A stretch of DNA of 64,000 nt from Ampelomyces quisqualis. Lineage: Eukaryota; Ascomycota; Dothideomycetes; Pleosporales; Phaeosphaeriaceae. The stretch spans positions 3,224,001 through 3,288,000 of the forward strand of contig JAGTXZ010000005.1 of assembly GCA_018398575.1 (NCBI GenBank), given 5' to 3'. Every line of letters begins with the position of its first letter. The stretch's first letter is position 1. Below are positions 10,460 to 20,934 of the stretch, in pieces. A model generated the notes under the pieces. That model saw only the letters and a list, made by a program, of their open reading frames with translations. It did no database searches and was not told the DNA's origin. Both the position numbers and the translations under genes were made by a program.

Positions 10460-11500
10460 ATGGAGGCGCAGGCTAGCGAGCCTTCCGCCGAGGCTGAATA
10501 CAGCGAGGCACGAGCATCCAAATTCAGCTTCAAGTCAAAGTCAGGCCGCCGCTCGAGGCGCAGCAGGCGTGAAGATGAAGAAGACACCTCGCCACGCTCT
10601 CGTGGTAGAGAGGATGACAAGGCATCGAGGCGGCCGCACCGCGAAGCAAGACGCAGACAGAAGCACAGGGATCGGGGTGCTCGCGACACCCACTCCACGT
10701 CTACCCGCAATGGAGAATACTACGACCCAGACCACCGCTATCGCGAATCGCTGTTTGACGACATAGACGACATGGATGCCGCATCGCCGCAACCAGCAAC
10801 GGAGGAAGCTTTTCGCGAGTCCTTGTTTGACGCCCTCGCTGATGACGAAGGCGCAGCTTACTGGGAAGGCGTCTACGGCCAGCCTGTACACGTCTATCCT
10901 GACACCAAGCCCGGCCCAGACGGCAAGCTTGAGCGCATGACCGAGGAAGAGTATGCGGATTATGTCAGAGGCAAAATGTGGGAGAAGAGCCACCAGCATA
11001 TTCTTGAGGAGCGCGCGGCCAGGGAGGAAGCGCGCAGGAAGAGGAAAAAGCAGCGGGCACACGTCCGTGAGCATGTCGCTCATGAAGAACAGGAACGAGA
11101 GCGCATGTTGCGGCAAATGGAAGACAGTCTTAAGCGCGGAGCCGAACGCAAGAGAGCGAGAGAAGCTGAGGCTGCCTGGCACGACTATGTGAAGAGATGG
11201 GAGAACCTGAAAAGTGCACAAAATGTCTCTCAAGAGACAGAATTTCGAGCTCGCGAGTGGATTCCATGGCCCGTGGTTTCTGGGAATGCGAAGCATGTCT
11301 CGCCGGAAGAGATCGAACGTTTCTTGCGAAGTGCAGTCGCATGGAAAGACGACCCGGCTGCGTTGTTGAAAGTCGAACGCGTACGATGGCATCCAGATAA
11401 GATGCAGCAGCGCTTCGGGCAGCACATCGACGCTGACACAATGAAGTCGGTCACCGCAGTCTTTCAGGTCATCGACCGCCTCTGGACCGAGCGACGTTGA
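10460..11500 (+). CDS. NF-kappa-B inhibitor-like protein 1 (NFKBIL1) / J-domain-like fungal protein, 346 aa
   Basis: Single exon, ATG at 10460. The N-terminal 100 residues are basic and Arg/Ser-rich. Two RESLFD motifs occur near 95 and 120. A long charged helix is rich in Glu, Arg and Lys. The C-terminal 90 residues read EWIPWPVVSG, FLRSAVAW, then VERVRWHPDKMQQRFG and VFQVIDRLW. The WHPDK segment matches the HPD region of J domains and the arrangement seen in NFKBIL1 relatives, which are linked to mRNA processing in animals. A function in fungi is not established here. The neighbouring divergent gene is also a splicing-type protein, so shared regulation is possible. Confidence 0.8.
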   Translation: MEAQASEPSAEAEYSEARASKFSFKSKSGRRSRRSRREDEEDTSPRSRGREDDKASRRPHREARRRQKHRDRGARDTHSTSTRNGEYYDPDHRYRESLFDDIDDMDAASPQPATEEAFRESLFDALADDEGAAYWEGVYGQPVHVYPDTKPGPDGKLERMTEEEYADYVRGKMWEKSHQHILEERAAREEARRKRKKQRAHVREHVAHEEQERERMLRQMEDSLKRGAERKRAREAEAAWHDYVKRWENLKSAQNVSQETEFRAREWIPWPVVSGNAKHVSPEEIERFLRSAVAWKDDPAALLKVERVRWHPDKMQQRFGQHIDADTMKSVTAVFQVIDRLWTERR

Positions 11501-12592
11501 GATGAGCTTTAGGATCCATTTATCCAGCAATACTCAACTCCAGCATGTCCCAGTAGACTCAAATCTCTCTCTAAGCCGTACTTATCGGCACGGCATCCTT
11601 CTCGCTGCATAAGTTAGGCACCCTTTCCTTATTCCCGAGATATCCAATTCGCTCATGAGTATATACCACTAGCTTTGCTTCTGCAACTTTCCCTTATGAT
11701 AGTGGCAACGAGGACAATCATAATCTCGGGTGCATATCTTACTCCTTTCTTTACAGAAATCTTCTCCATTCCTGGCGCCCTACGCGAGCCAAAAACCCTG
11801 CGTACTCCATCTATGACGAGTGCGACAGCAACACGACACACCAGGGCTTGATTTGCTTAAGTAGCCGGCTAAAGGCTTGGTCTCCAGGCAAAACTACTTC
11901 TGTAAACCCCATTTTTCAATTTATCGCCTACGATCATCTGATGATCCCTTCTGCCGAGGAACATACATTGAAGACAAGCTAATGACAAGAAAATTGATCG
12001 TTTTGATACGATGCTTGTTTCATTCGCACAGCTCTTGGAAGGGCTTGACGGGAGCTGTAACCTTGGCCAACATCGCAACACGCGACCCAACTGCGAATGT
12101 TACTTTGCATTGCTGGTTTCCAAGAGCTCATATCGAATCTTGGGCTCTCAGAGTACGGACAGGCTTGTTCTCTTTTCGCGCTTTTGGTTTCATTGCACCA
12201 GTCTCGGTCAATAGCATTGTCGCGTAAGCTAATAGCCACCAGAAATGCAAGAGCATGCTCCGATTGCCCGGAATTCAGTCTGTCAGCATCCAGCAAGAGA
12301 TCATTGGGCACAAATACCCGGTGGCACAACAAGGCTCTCGGAGGTGACTCCAGACCTGTACCCCACAAATATACCGGCAGAAGCACGCGCGGTACGGCAC
12401 TCAAAATCCCGGTCCTGACGACGTGATCTTCTGTTCCACGATCGCCAATGTACCGGGGTATGTGGCTATGGCTCACAATTGACTGCCTGCAGCATACAAA
12501 GTGCAATACGCAGGTGCAGGTGGAAGATTGATATAAGTACCGAGCACCTCCCTCGATGTGAAGTCGCAAGCAGCTCCATCACATCAATCAAC
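11501..12592. promoter_or_regulatory. Intergenic region with the xylanase promoter
   Basis: The region upstream of the GH11 gene contains a TATA-like ATATAAG at 12531-12537, 56 bp before the ATG. There is a CCAAT box at 12445-12449 and one CCGGGG at 12453-12458, which fits the CreA carbon-repressor consensus SYGGRG. GGCTAA-type XlnR sites are not obvious in the last 200 bp. The elements are seen directly; their function is inference. Open frames elsewhere in this kilobase carry no recognisable domain. Confidence 0.45.
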
Positions 12593-13341
12593 ATGGTCGC
12601 TTTCTCCTCCATCCTGCTCGCTCTCAGCAGCGCCACTGCGACGCTCGCCTCGCCACTCAACCTTGTCATCGACGCCGAGAAGCGCGATGCCGCCGCTGCC
12701 CTCGACACCAGGGCGACTCCCGCCGGCACTGGCACCAACAACGGCTTCTTCTACTCTTTCTGGACTGATAACAAAGGCTCGGTGACCTACAACAATGGCG
12801 CTGCTGGAAAGGTATATTGCTCACGCCAACACCATTGCATATTCATACTGATAGCAGCTAACAGTACGATGTCACATGGTCCAACGTCGGCAACTTTGTC
12901 GCCGGCAAAGGCTGGAATCCTGGCGGCATCCGCAACGTGACCTACTCAGGCACCTGGAACGCTGCCAACGTCAACTCCTACATATCTCTCTACGGCTGGA
13001 CGCGCAATCCTCTCATTGAATACTACATTGTCGAAGCCTACGGGTCCTACAACCCGGCCTCAGCCGCACAAAAGAAAGGTTCCGTCACCACCGACGGCGG
13101 CACCTACGATATCCTGCAAACTACCCGTACGAACCAGCCCAGCATTGACGGCACGTCGACATTTCAGCAGTTTTGGAGCGTCAGGCAGCAGAAGAGGGTC
13201 GGTGGCTCGATTAACGTCCAGGCGCATTTTGACGCGTGGGCAAAGTTTGGGCAGAAGCTAGGCAGCCATAATTATCAGATCCTGGCGACGGAGGGGTATG
13301 GAAGTACAGGGAGTGCTTCAATTACAGTGCAGGGGCCATAA
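12593..13341 (+). CDS. Endo-1,4-beta-xylanase, glycoside hydrolase family 11
   Basis: Two exons, 12593-12811 and 12865-13341, with a 53-nt intron, give 231 residues. The N-terminus is a signal peptide (hydrophobic to about residue 20, ending LASP). A short propeptide with a dibasic KR at the Kex2 position follows. The mature enzyme has the GH11 jelly-roll signatures: the nucleophile at Glu125 in NPLIEYYIVE, the thumb loop around PSIDGTSTFQQFW, and the acid/base Glu216 in QILATEGYGS. There is no carbohydrate-binding module. It should be secreted and cleave internal beta-1,4-xylosyl bonds of arabinoxylan. The length is normal for the family and both catalytic residues are present, so it is probably active. 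Confidence 0.97.
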
Positions 13342-13798
13342 ATGGCATGCTAGCTTGTCTCAAGTTCAAAATGCTCGTCCATTGTTCGGATGGTACATCC
13401 TCGTCGAAGAATCGGTGTAGCACCGTGCGAATGCTATGTTCATGGCGATTACTATATCGAAATACATGTGTTGCAGTATACATTACTCGTTGTTTGTTCC
13501 TTTCCTCAAATTCGGCCAGAGACGCTAGGGTTCGTTTGTGTGCTGTTCAAGCACGCGTAGACATTGCTCTACTGCTATTAGTCGCTCAACCTCGTATCCC
13601 TTGTCCGCTTGCTCTAGCAGAGCTTCCCATTAAGATAGATAAAGCAGTGAAAATTGGAGTCTCTCTCGTTAAAAAGCCGGATGTTTGCTCATCGTGGTTT
13701 TTGTCGATGCGAGTTGTGGAGTGAATTGTGTAGAGAACAAAAGGTTGCCGTTGTTGTGCTGCAGTCTGCGGAAATAATGTTTGTAGTAATTCATGTGC
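13342..13798. other. Intergenic region between convergent genes
   Basis: 3' flanks of the xylanase and of the ankyrin gene. I see no additional gene or repeat. Confidence 0.5.
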
Positions 13799-15631
13799 TC
13801 ATGGTGCCGAGTCCTGCGCCTGCGGGCCTGGTTTCGCCACTTCCAGAACAGGGAGCGATGTTGGTTTCTTTGTCTTTGAAAGTGCAGTCTGCAATTGTTC
13901 CTTGATAGCCGTGTGGCCTTTGATTATGGCGTAGTTGAGTGCGGTAAGATAGGATGTGTCTTGGATACGGAGATTTGCACCGCGGTTGATCAAAAGCTGT
14001 ACGCATTCGCTGTTCCCGTCGTTGGCGGCCCACATTAGTGCTGTTCGTCCTTTGTTGTCCGTTTGGTTTAGAAAGCCCTTGCGCCCCATCAGTAACTCGA
14101 CACATGCAACATTGCCTCCCCGAGCTGCCCACATCAATGGTGTCATCCCAACGTTGTCTGCATTGTGGATGTTGTTGTCATTTCCGGTAAACAGCTTCAC
14201 GAGCGCAACATCTGCTCCTTTTGCTGCAAGCATCAGAAGTGTTTGGCCCTCTCCATCTCTCGCATCATACTGAAGTAGCGCGCCACGATCTAGCAACAGT
14301 AGCGCTATCTTTCTGTGTCCTCCAAGTGTCGCCCACATTAAAGCTGTGCGTTCTTTGCTGTCCTTTGCATCTTTTTGAATTCCAGGCTTCGACGTCAATA
14401 AAGTCGCCACAGCTAGGTGGCCTTCCTCCGCGGCCAGCGACAGTGGCGTTCGGCGATCGTTTCTTTCATGGTTTAATACAGCTTCATGCGCCAACAAGCA
14501 ACAGGCAACGACCCTGTGCCCTGCCTTTGCTGCCCATGATAAAGGTGTCTGTCCTTCGTTGTCCGCTATGTTCAGTTCCGCCCGTCCAATAACGCGCAAT
14601 ACTTTGACCACAATGTGATGACCACTCTCCGCAGCCAACGACAAAGGTGTCCTTCCTTGATCATCTTTTAGATCAACCAAGGCCCTGCGTGAAACAATAA
14701 GCAACCTTACTATGTGATCATTGCCGTGTTTTGCAGCGAAGTGAAGTGCAGATCGACCATTCTCATCGCTGTAGTCCACCATAGATTGCCCGTTTGGATC
14801 TGTAACAGGGCCAAGTGTGTGCACTGCTCCAGATCTAAGTTTCGGTCCTTCAGCTCGGAGAAATATATTCAGGATTTCCCCATGCCCAGCCTGAGCTGCC
14901 CAAGATAGTGGCGTACGGCCTGTTTTGTCTTGTTGCGTTATGTCGTCGTTTTCTTTGAGTAGGAGCCTTGCAGCTTTTACACTGCCACAGTACGCCACCC
15001 AAGACAAAGCTGTGCGACCCTGCTCGTCTCTAGAGGTCAAGGCGGTTCTGTACTTTGAGAGTATCATCTCCATGATATCGATGTGCTTCTTGTTCCCTCT
15101 AGCCGCAGCTCTCATGAAGGGTGTTCTCCCTTGTTTGTCGGCTTCATCGATCCTGGTTCTTGAATCAGAGAGAAGTACCTTGACAACATCTTTGTGACCC
15201 TCCATCGCGGCCCATAATAATGGCGTCTGTCCTTCCAAATCTTTCATGTTCACATCTGCTTCCTTCTCAAGCAGCCACTTCACAATCTTCGCGTGGCCTC
15301 TTCCCGCCGCCCACGACAGCGGCGTCCAGCCTTTGTCATCTGCTTCATCGACGTGTACATCTCCTTTTAAAGTCAATAGGAATTCTACGACTCCCTCCTG
15401 TCCTCTTCCAGCTGCCCATGAAAGTGGTGTGCGACCCCTGTTATCTGTTTCATCAGGGTCAAACCTTCCCTCCCTAACCAATAATTGCACAATTCGAGAG
15501 TGTCCATTGCTTGCAGCTAGGCACAGAGGGGATCGCGTCATGTGCCAGTTGCTATAGTATCTTGATCCGGGTTCGAGCATGTTCTTGACAGCCTTCAGTT
15601 TTCCACGAGAAGCGGCAGTTTGAATGTCCAT
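13799..15631 (-). CDS. Ankyrin-repeat protein, 610 aa
   Basis: Single exon starting at the ATG at 15631. Almost the whole protein is ankyrin repeats of about 33-36 residues, roughly 16 in number, recognised by repeating GRTPLSWAA or GRTALMWAA, followed by G(H/N) and the (V/I)xLLL helix. There is no signal peptide, no NACHT or other N-terminal module, and no membrane segment. The C-terminus ends shortly after the last repeat. Such proteins bind partner proteins; no substrate can be named. Repeat regularity and lack of stops argue that the gene is intact and under selection. The near-identical repeat starts may drive unequal exchange. Confidence 0.93.
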   Translation of the reverse strand: MDIQTAASRGKLKAVKNMLEPGSRYYSNWHMTRSPLCLAASNGHSRIVQLLVREGRFDPDETDNRGRTPLSWAAGRGQEGVVEFLLTLKGDVHVDEADDKGWTPLSWAAGRGHAKIVKWLLEKEADVNMKDLEGQTPLLWAAMEGHKDVVKVLLSDSRTRIDEADKQGRTPFMRAAARGNKKHIDIMEMILSKYRTALTSRDEQGRTALSWVAYCGSVKAARLLLKENDDITQQDKTGRTPLSWAAQAGHGEILNIFLRAEGPKLRSGAVHTLGPVTDPNGQSMVDYSDENGRSALHFAAKHGNDHIVRLLIVSRRALVDLKDDQGRTPLSLAAESGHHIVVKVLRVIGRAELNIADNEGQTPLSWAAKAGHRVVACCLLAHEAVLNHERNDRRTPLSLAAEEGHLAVATLLTSKPGIQKDAKDSKERTALMWATLGGHRKIALLLLDRGALLQYDARDGEGQTLLMLAAKGADVALVKLFTGNDNNIHNADNVGMTPLMWAARGGNVACVELLMGRKGFLNQTDNKGRTALMWAANDGNSECVQLLINRGANLRIQDTSYLTALNYAIIKGHTAIKEQLQTALSKTKKPTSLPVLEVAKPGPQAQDSAP

Positions 15632-16275
15632 TTTTTGGTGATGTGCGCGACACGGAGCAACAGGATCATGAAAGGGGTGCAGTGGGTTTGAACTTAGCAG
15701 GCTGTGGGATTTGCTATCAATGGGACCCGAATTCCGGTGAAGATTCAGCTTCTACTTATATTAGGTGGTAGGCTGAGTCACGTGTGGTAGCATGCATGTT
15801 GAGGTGCAGATGGCAGCCACACTGGTGATCCTCTCGCTAAGTCGCTTTCGCTCACCCGCTTGATGTGCAAGTTTGACGGTGTTACTGGTAGTGCTACGCC
15901 GATTTTTTTGGGAATCTACAATGTACTACAACGATATGTTGCAAAAGAGGTGCGGCATACAACGAGGCGCATTCCGTGCCAACTTCTTTAGATTCCTACG
16001 CATAGCGTACGCAAGAGCTGTACTTTCTTGTTTTCTAGGCCGAGAAATTAGCTCGAAACGTTCAGAGTATAATCCGGGTCTCAGCCGTTTGGTCGCGATC
16101 TATTGTTCACAGTTCGCACTCGAAAGTGGTTCCCGTGCTCGCATCGCGCGAGCTGGCGGGGGGCATGCTGTGAGCCGAAGGCCATATTCTCAGCTTAAAA
16201 AATATCGTTCGGGGACTCGAATTTCGCTTGCATCACTTTGAGACTACGTTTTGGCTGTAAGACCTTGGTGATTTA
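15632..16275. other. Intergenic region
   Basis: This holds the promoter of the ankyrin gene and the 3' flank of the DUF6594 gene. An open frame at 15873-16241 lacks recognisable motifs. Nothing else is supported. Confidence 0.45.
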
Positions 16276-17246
16276 TTAAGCACTAGTCGTAGTAGTCTGC
16301 GTAAAGACTACCAGCACCGCCGAATAGGCCGCCGTGGCTGCTAAAGCCTCATACAGCCGGGAAATTGTGACAGCAAGAACTACGAAAAATACTACAATGA
16401 AACAAGATATTACTGCGAGTTTATGGGTTTTTGATTCGAGATAAGCAAGCGCCCATATTGGTCCGATCAACATTGCGAGCCCAGCCAGCGAGATAACAAC
16501 CGATGATACTCTCTCCATTCTTTTATCGTTTGGCCAGAAAGTTCCTTCATTGTTCAAAGAGACCACGTTCTTTGGAGCTTTCCTGGTGAACCATTTTCTC
16601 AGCCATGGTATTCCATTTCGGTTGAATCTGCTACCAAATGCAACGCTTTCCAAGAAATCTCGACCAGGAGATTGGAATTTTGGATGTACCGAGATCAAGT
16701 CATCGTCATGGTCAATGTACTCGCATTCTTTGCCGTCGATGGCCGTCGGTCGGAGATTTCTCAGCCAGTTCCGCACCTTGCTAATCTCTTTGGGTTTACA
16801 TGTCCCGCGAGAGACAAGATCAGCGTAGCTGTTCAGGAAAGAATCTAGAGGACAATTCATTAGGCTCTGGGCTATTCTCCTCGCACAAACATGCACTTAC
16901 TATACTTTCTGAGCTTCTCAGGAAGCACAACTCTCACTAATTCTTGCCGATCCAGGGGCCCATCGAAAGGGTCCTCTCGAAACGTTCCATTGTGGGCATC
17001 TGGGGTATCTCTGTGGCTGTAGGTTTTGTCCATATAGTCCAATTCTTCTTCTAACTGCGCAATCTCATCCTGGAGAGATAAGGCTACTCGTGCATTGAGC
17101 GTGCCGAACCGACGGAGAACAAAGAAAGACGGGTCAGATGCGACCCATCTGGAAAAGACTTTGTATCCAACGTACTTCCATGGCTTTTCCTTCTCCTGGT
17201 CAGGGCTTACACTTTCTGTGCTAGACGGCCGATAAGGTTCGTTCAT
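16276..17246 (-). CDS. DUF6594 family membrane protein, 304 aa
   Basis: Two exons, 16901-17246 and 16276-16844, are joined by a 56-nt intron (donor GTAAGT, acceptor CTCTAG). The joined frame reads LPEKLRKY then NSFLNSYADLV. The order KYVGYKVFSRWVASDPSFFV, then LNARVALSLQDEIAQLEEEL, an acidic DDDLISV and a C-terminal set of hydrophobic helices is typical of the fungal DUF6594 family. Two or three transmembrane segments are visible near the end (VISLAGLAMLIGPIWALAYL, then VISCFIVVFFVVLAV). The function of the family is unknown; these genes are common and variable in filamentous ascomycetes. The ATG at 17246 is the first in frame; a GTG lies further upstream. Confidence 0.8.
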
Positions 17247-18266
17247 TGTTGTTTTGGCTCCATGGTGATCCCTCGAACAAGAAAGATAGCTAGCCCATAT
17301 GTTCACGACCCGTTCAGCTCTCTGTGTAGAAGCTTACACTTAGCAAGGAGTAGCGATCCGTGACTGTATTGAAGGTGTCATACAGGCTATTCTCGGACAT
17401 TTGCATATGCAGCACGCTAAGAGAACGGTGCTGATTGGATACTCGTCAACGAGTGTGCTTCTGCATGACCTATCGGCACATAGCCAGCCAATGTCCGAGA
17501 GCCACATGTTGCCACAGTATTCGTGTGGGTGTGAGGGCAATGTATCGAACCCGAGAATACATGTGGAAGCATGCAGGCTGACCGAAGGACGTGTCCGGCT
17601 GAACTTCTGCCTGGCTACCTACTAATGTGTCAACCCCCAGCGTCGATTTAAGTCTTTTTCTCCTGATATCTGCAAAAGGTTGTAGTGTCCGCGCGAAATT
17701 CTTGTCTGTAGGGCTGGAATCGGAGTGATTTGATCAGAATGCAGCGCGACTCCCTACAATTCAGGCCCTTGACCTATTAAGAAGCCTGACGTGATGACTC
17801 TACTCCTAAACGGTTCCTGGTTTGGTACAGGAAGTGAAATGGGTGGTGCAGACTGTCAGGCGCAGCTTCTGCCTTAGCGCCTCAGGCGGAGCATCCAGCA
17901 CACTGTACCGCCCCCCTCACCGTGTCACGGCACGCCAAGTCGAGAATTGTGACGCCTCATTTGAACCTTTAATCTTGTTCTTAAAGGCCGGTAGCCTAAC
18001 AGAACAGGGCTGTGGCAGTGTATCATCACACATTAAGAGTCGTGGTCCGTCTGGAGTGGTATGACCTTCTCTAGCGACTCGCCATCGTGTTGTCCGAACC
18101 TATCTGAGTCAATAAGGTTGAAGCTTTCTCTTGATCGCCACCTCTGAACATGCTGGATGATCAGGTGGCGTGAGTTCTTAAGCAAGCTCCGGCCATCACA
18201 ACCTTCCACTTTTCATCATCTTTGAACTTACATCGTACTCCAACAAATTTTGAGGCGAATGAAATC
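17247..18266. other. Gene-poor intergenic sequence
   Basis: About 1 kb without a supportable gene. Short open frames are present on both strands but lack conserved motifs and splice-consistent partners. Confidence 0.45.
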
Positions 18267-18512
18267 ATGGCAGTGGTCATTGAAACTCCCGAAAACCGAT
18301 TAGCAATGGCTAAGCCGCCGCCTAAAAAGCTTGATGCGCAAGAAGCAGGGAAGATCAGCGAAGAGCGAAGGAACAATCGGCCTGGTGAGTGCCTTTCTCC
18401 ACGGACTTGGTTTGACATATGCCATCGCTCACTGCTAGAAGGCTCATCTTCCCTATTTAGCATCGCGGCGTTAGCAAAACGATGGAAGATCCTGACGAGA
18501 CAATCACATTAG
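18267..18512 (+). CDS. Mini-ORF A, small hypothetical protein (63 aa spliced)
   Basis: ATG at 18267. The frame is open to 18512 whether or not the 54-nt intron 18385-18438 (GTGAGT...GCTAG) is removed. The N-terminus reads MAVVIETPENRLAMAKPPP and is followed by KKLDAQEAGKISEERRNN. A second, related ORF lies 0.9 kb downstream. The DAQEAGKISEERRNN stretch, and LFSIAALAKRWK after splicing, loosely resemble the alternating helices of SMP (seed maturation protein) domains. That comparison is tentative. It may be a young, degenerating or spurious gene; shared sequence with the second copy is the main reason to keep it. Confidence 0.35.
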   Translation: MAVVIETPENRLAMAKPPPKKLDAQEAGKISEERRNNRPGECLSPRTWFDICHRSLLEGSSSLFSIAALAKRWKILTRQSH

Positions 18513-19151
18513 TGAGCGCACAAATTGTCATTCACTCGCCCCAAACCTTCCACATCCAACCGAATATCAATCTTTACCTATCTGGGGCATACCCGCCCTT
18601 AAGTTTATGGATCTCATCCCCGGGATAAAGAATACACAGGAGGAAGTGCTGTCACATTTGCCATGCTTCAATCGCTTGGGCTGGAGAAGCAGAAAGACAG
18701 TGTCGATGTATGAACCGATCACGAGTCAATGGGCTAAATGAAGTTGAGACGATTCAGAATCTACTGGGGTCACGAGTCATCAAGGATTTGGGGTCAATTT
18801 TGCTATTTTGGTTTCGCGCTGTCAAAATCTGCATCGGTGGTGTTAGTCGGGTCTTCGTCACGTTTTTCACTTAATGTCATATCTGGACGCTACGCCTTCA
18901 CACCCGTAGACAACCTGTCCCCCAAAGCAACTTTACTTGCTTGTGGAATGTCACAAATGAAAATAGTGATCTGATGACACGTGCTCATGCTAGAATCACA
19001 TGGACAAAAAGGTGGTAGGATAAGGCCGTGTTCTCGTGAAGCATTAGTCTAAAACTTATGACAAGTATCGTCACCAGGTGGACGAAGTATTCAAACAGTG
19101 TCAAATCGATCTTGCTTACACATCAGAACCAACTCTGCGCCATAGAACAGT
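18513..19151. other. Gene-poor intergenic sequence between the two mini-ORFs
   Basis: No supportable gene. Composition is balanced to slightly AT-rich and frames are frequently interrupted. Confidence 0.45.
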
Positions 19152-19268
19152 ATGGTAGTCGTGATACCACTTTCTGAGAATAGTTTGCAATTGACTATGG
19201 CAGGACCGCCGCCAAAGAAACTAGACCCGGAAATGGCATATGAAATCATCGATGCACGGAGGTGCTAA
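19152..19268 (+). pseudogene. Mini-ORF B, truncated relative of mini-ORF A
   Basis: ATG at 19152, reading MVVVIPLSENSLQLTMAGPP then PKKLDPEMAYEIIDARR, and a stop after 38 codons. Against mini-ORF A it matches the VVI..(P/S)EN start, the invariant PPPKKLD core and the (E/Q)-A-x-x-I-x-x-x-R-R end, with two extra residues. In A the frame continues past a GTGAGT donor; here the equivalent place reads GTGCTAAC and the frame ends at once. It looks like a decayed duplicate. Whether it is transcribed is unknown. Confidence 0.35.
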
Positions 19269-20934
19269 CGAAATTTTAAGACTATCTCCCACTTCACCAC
19301 GCAGCTAAGTACCTACGAGTCAGCGTTGACGCTGGATGAAAATTCCCGCCTATCCAACATGAAGAGGTTTTGGAGCAAATGGCAAAGGCTGACAAATACA
19401 ATGCGAAACCCGGAATTCCAACGTCATGATGTAGCAAATCGCGATGGTGGCGACTTATCGAAGCAGTAGGGCTAACGGCAATGGCCAATGTGGTGACGTG
19501 CAGTCTCCAGCTAGACATATTTTCTAGCACTGTTCTTGCCAGAGCAATACGGTCACAATCATCTTTACGCCCTACTCACCACCAATATCTACATCTTTAC
19601 CAACTCGATACACTCACTATATACTGGTATACCGCATCTGTCATAACTTCGTCTCCCCCACGACTTGTGCCTTTACATCTTCAGATGTATACATTATAGA
19701 TGGACCAAAGTCGTCAATTTATTGTAAAAAACAATACCCAGTGTGATGCTCGATATCACGTTGTCACTTGAGGCAACCGCAATGGTAACGATGGAATCAG
19801 CAATTCGATCTGCCCACGAGAGGTACCTCGCAAAGAAAAATGTCACGAGATGATGTTGTAGAGGTCTTGGGAAAAGACGGTGGCCTAGATATAGTACGAG
19901 ATGCTGTCATGACCACGCATTCACTGCCCATGCGAAGCGCCACGGCGACACTTCATTCTCAAAACGCAGATACGACAACATCACGTCCGGATTCCGAACC
20001 AAGTGCTATTCAGATACGGCCCTGAAGCTACTCTACCTCGCCCGCTGCAACGTCACTCATCGCAGAGTTCAGTCGCTTTTGACTCGAGTCCTTCCCAAGG
20101 GCCAAGAGTGCTGTGATCTTAGGAATTCTAGCTATACGCGAGCTTACGTTACAGGTCTCGACATCTCGTCACAACAATAGAGCGCTACTAAATGGGCGTC
20201 TCGCCGGTATGCAGATGTCTTAAATCGAAATATGCCTTATAACCTGGATATGTTCGAGCACAGTCTGAGACTCTCTCTAGAGGACCACGCCAATTTACGC
20301 TTGATTGGCTCTATATCTCGACGACTATTCAATGAGTGTTTTACACGCTCGTGATGAGGAATACGAGGGCCTTTAACCTGGCTGGGCATCTTTTCGCTCT
20401 CATTATTGTTGGATCCACACACACACCTTTAATAGCGGAAATTCGACGCCCCAAGTCCACGATGGAAATACACGCGCTCATAACCTCACCATTAGGAGAC
20501 TTTAGCAAGTGCCGTAGCTTTGTGGCACTACAGTAACGGGTTCATCGTTCCAACGCTACCGACGTCCTGTGGCACATTCCGATCAAGCACATCTCAGTGC
20601 GATCACCCCTTCAACAAGATCGAACTACAATCCTGCAAAACTTGCCAAAGGATTTATCGGACGTGCTGCCTCGGACGCGATAGACCTTTCCCTGTCCATG
20701 CCACTCGACCAAGGGCCGTCGGATCCCTGCCAGAAACCGGTGGTGGTACGAAGATTGTCACTTGCAATCATTGATGATATCTAGACAGAAACAAGTATAA
20801 AGGCAAATACAAAAAAAGTCTGCTTCAAATCTGCTGGTACCTCTCAGTCTCGACTTAATATTTTTCCCACCCTCCTCCCCCTTCTTCTCTTTTTTCTCCG
20901 AATCCACACCCATAACCCAACATGACACACCCTG
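19269..20934. other. Gene-poor intergenic sequence
   Basis: Roughly 1.7 kb with only short open frames. I could not match any to a family, and none extends across plausible introns. A pyrimidine-rich stretch just before 20920 may be a promoter remnant of the kelch gene that follows. Confidence 0.45.

Noticed and set aside
10541..11530. 329-codon open frame antisense to the NFKBIL1-like gene
   Set aside because: It mirrors a GC-rich charged gene, has no recognisable domain, and the sense frame has clear conserved motifs.
16845..16900. Alternative 29-nt intron in the DUF6594 gene (acceptor at GAATAG)
   Set aside because: Too short for a typical fungal intron; the 56-nt alternative with acceptor CTCTAG keeps the same frame and the family sequence.
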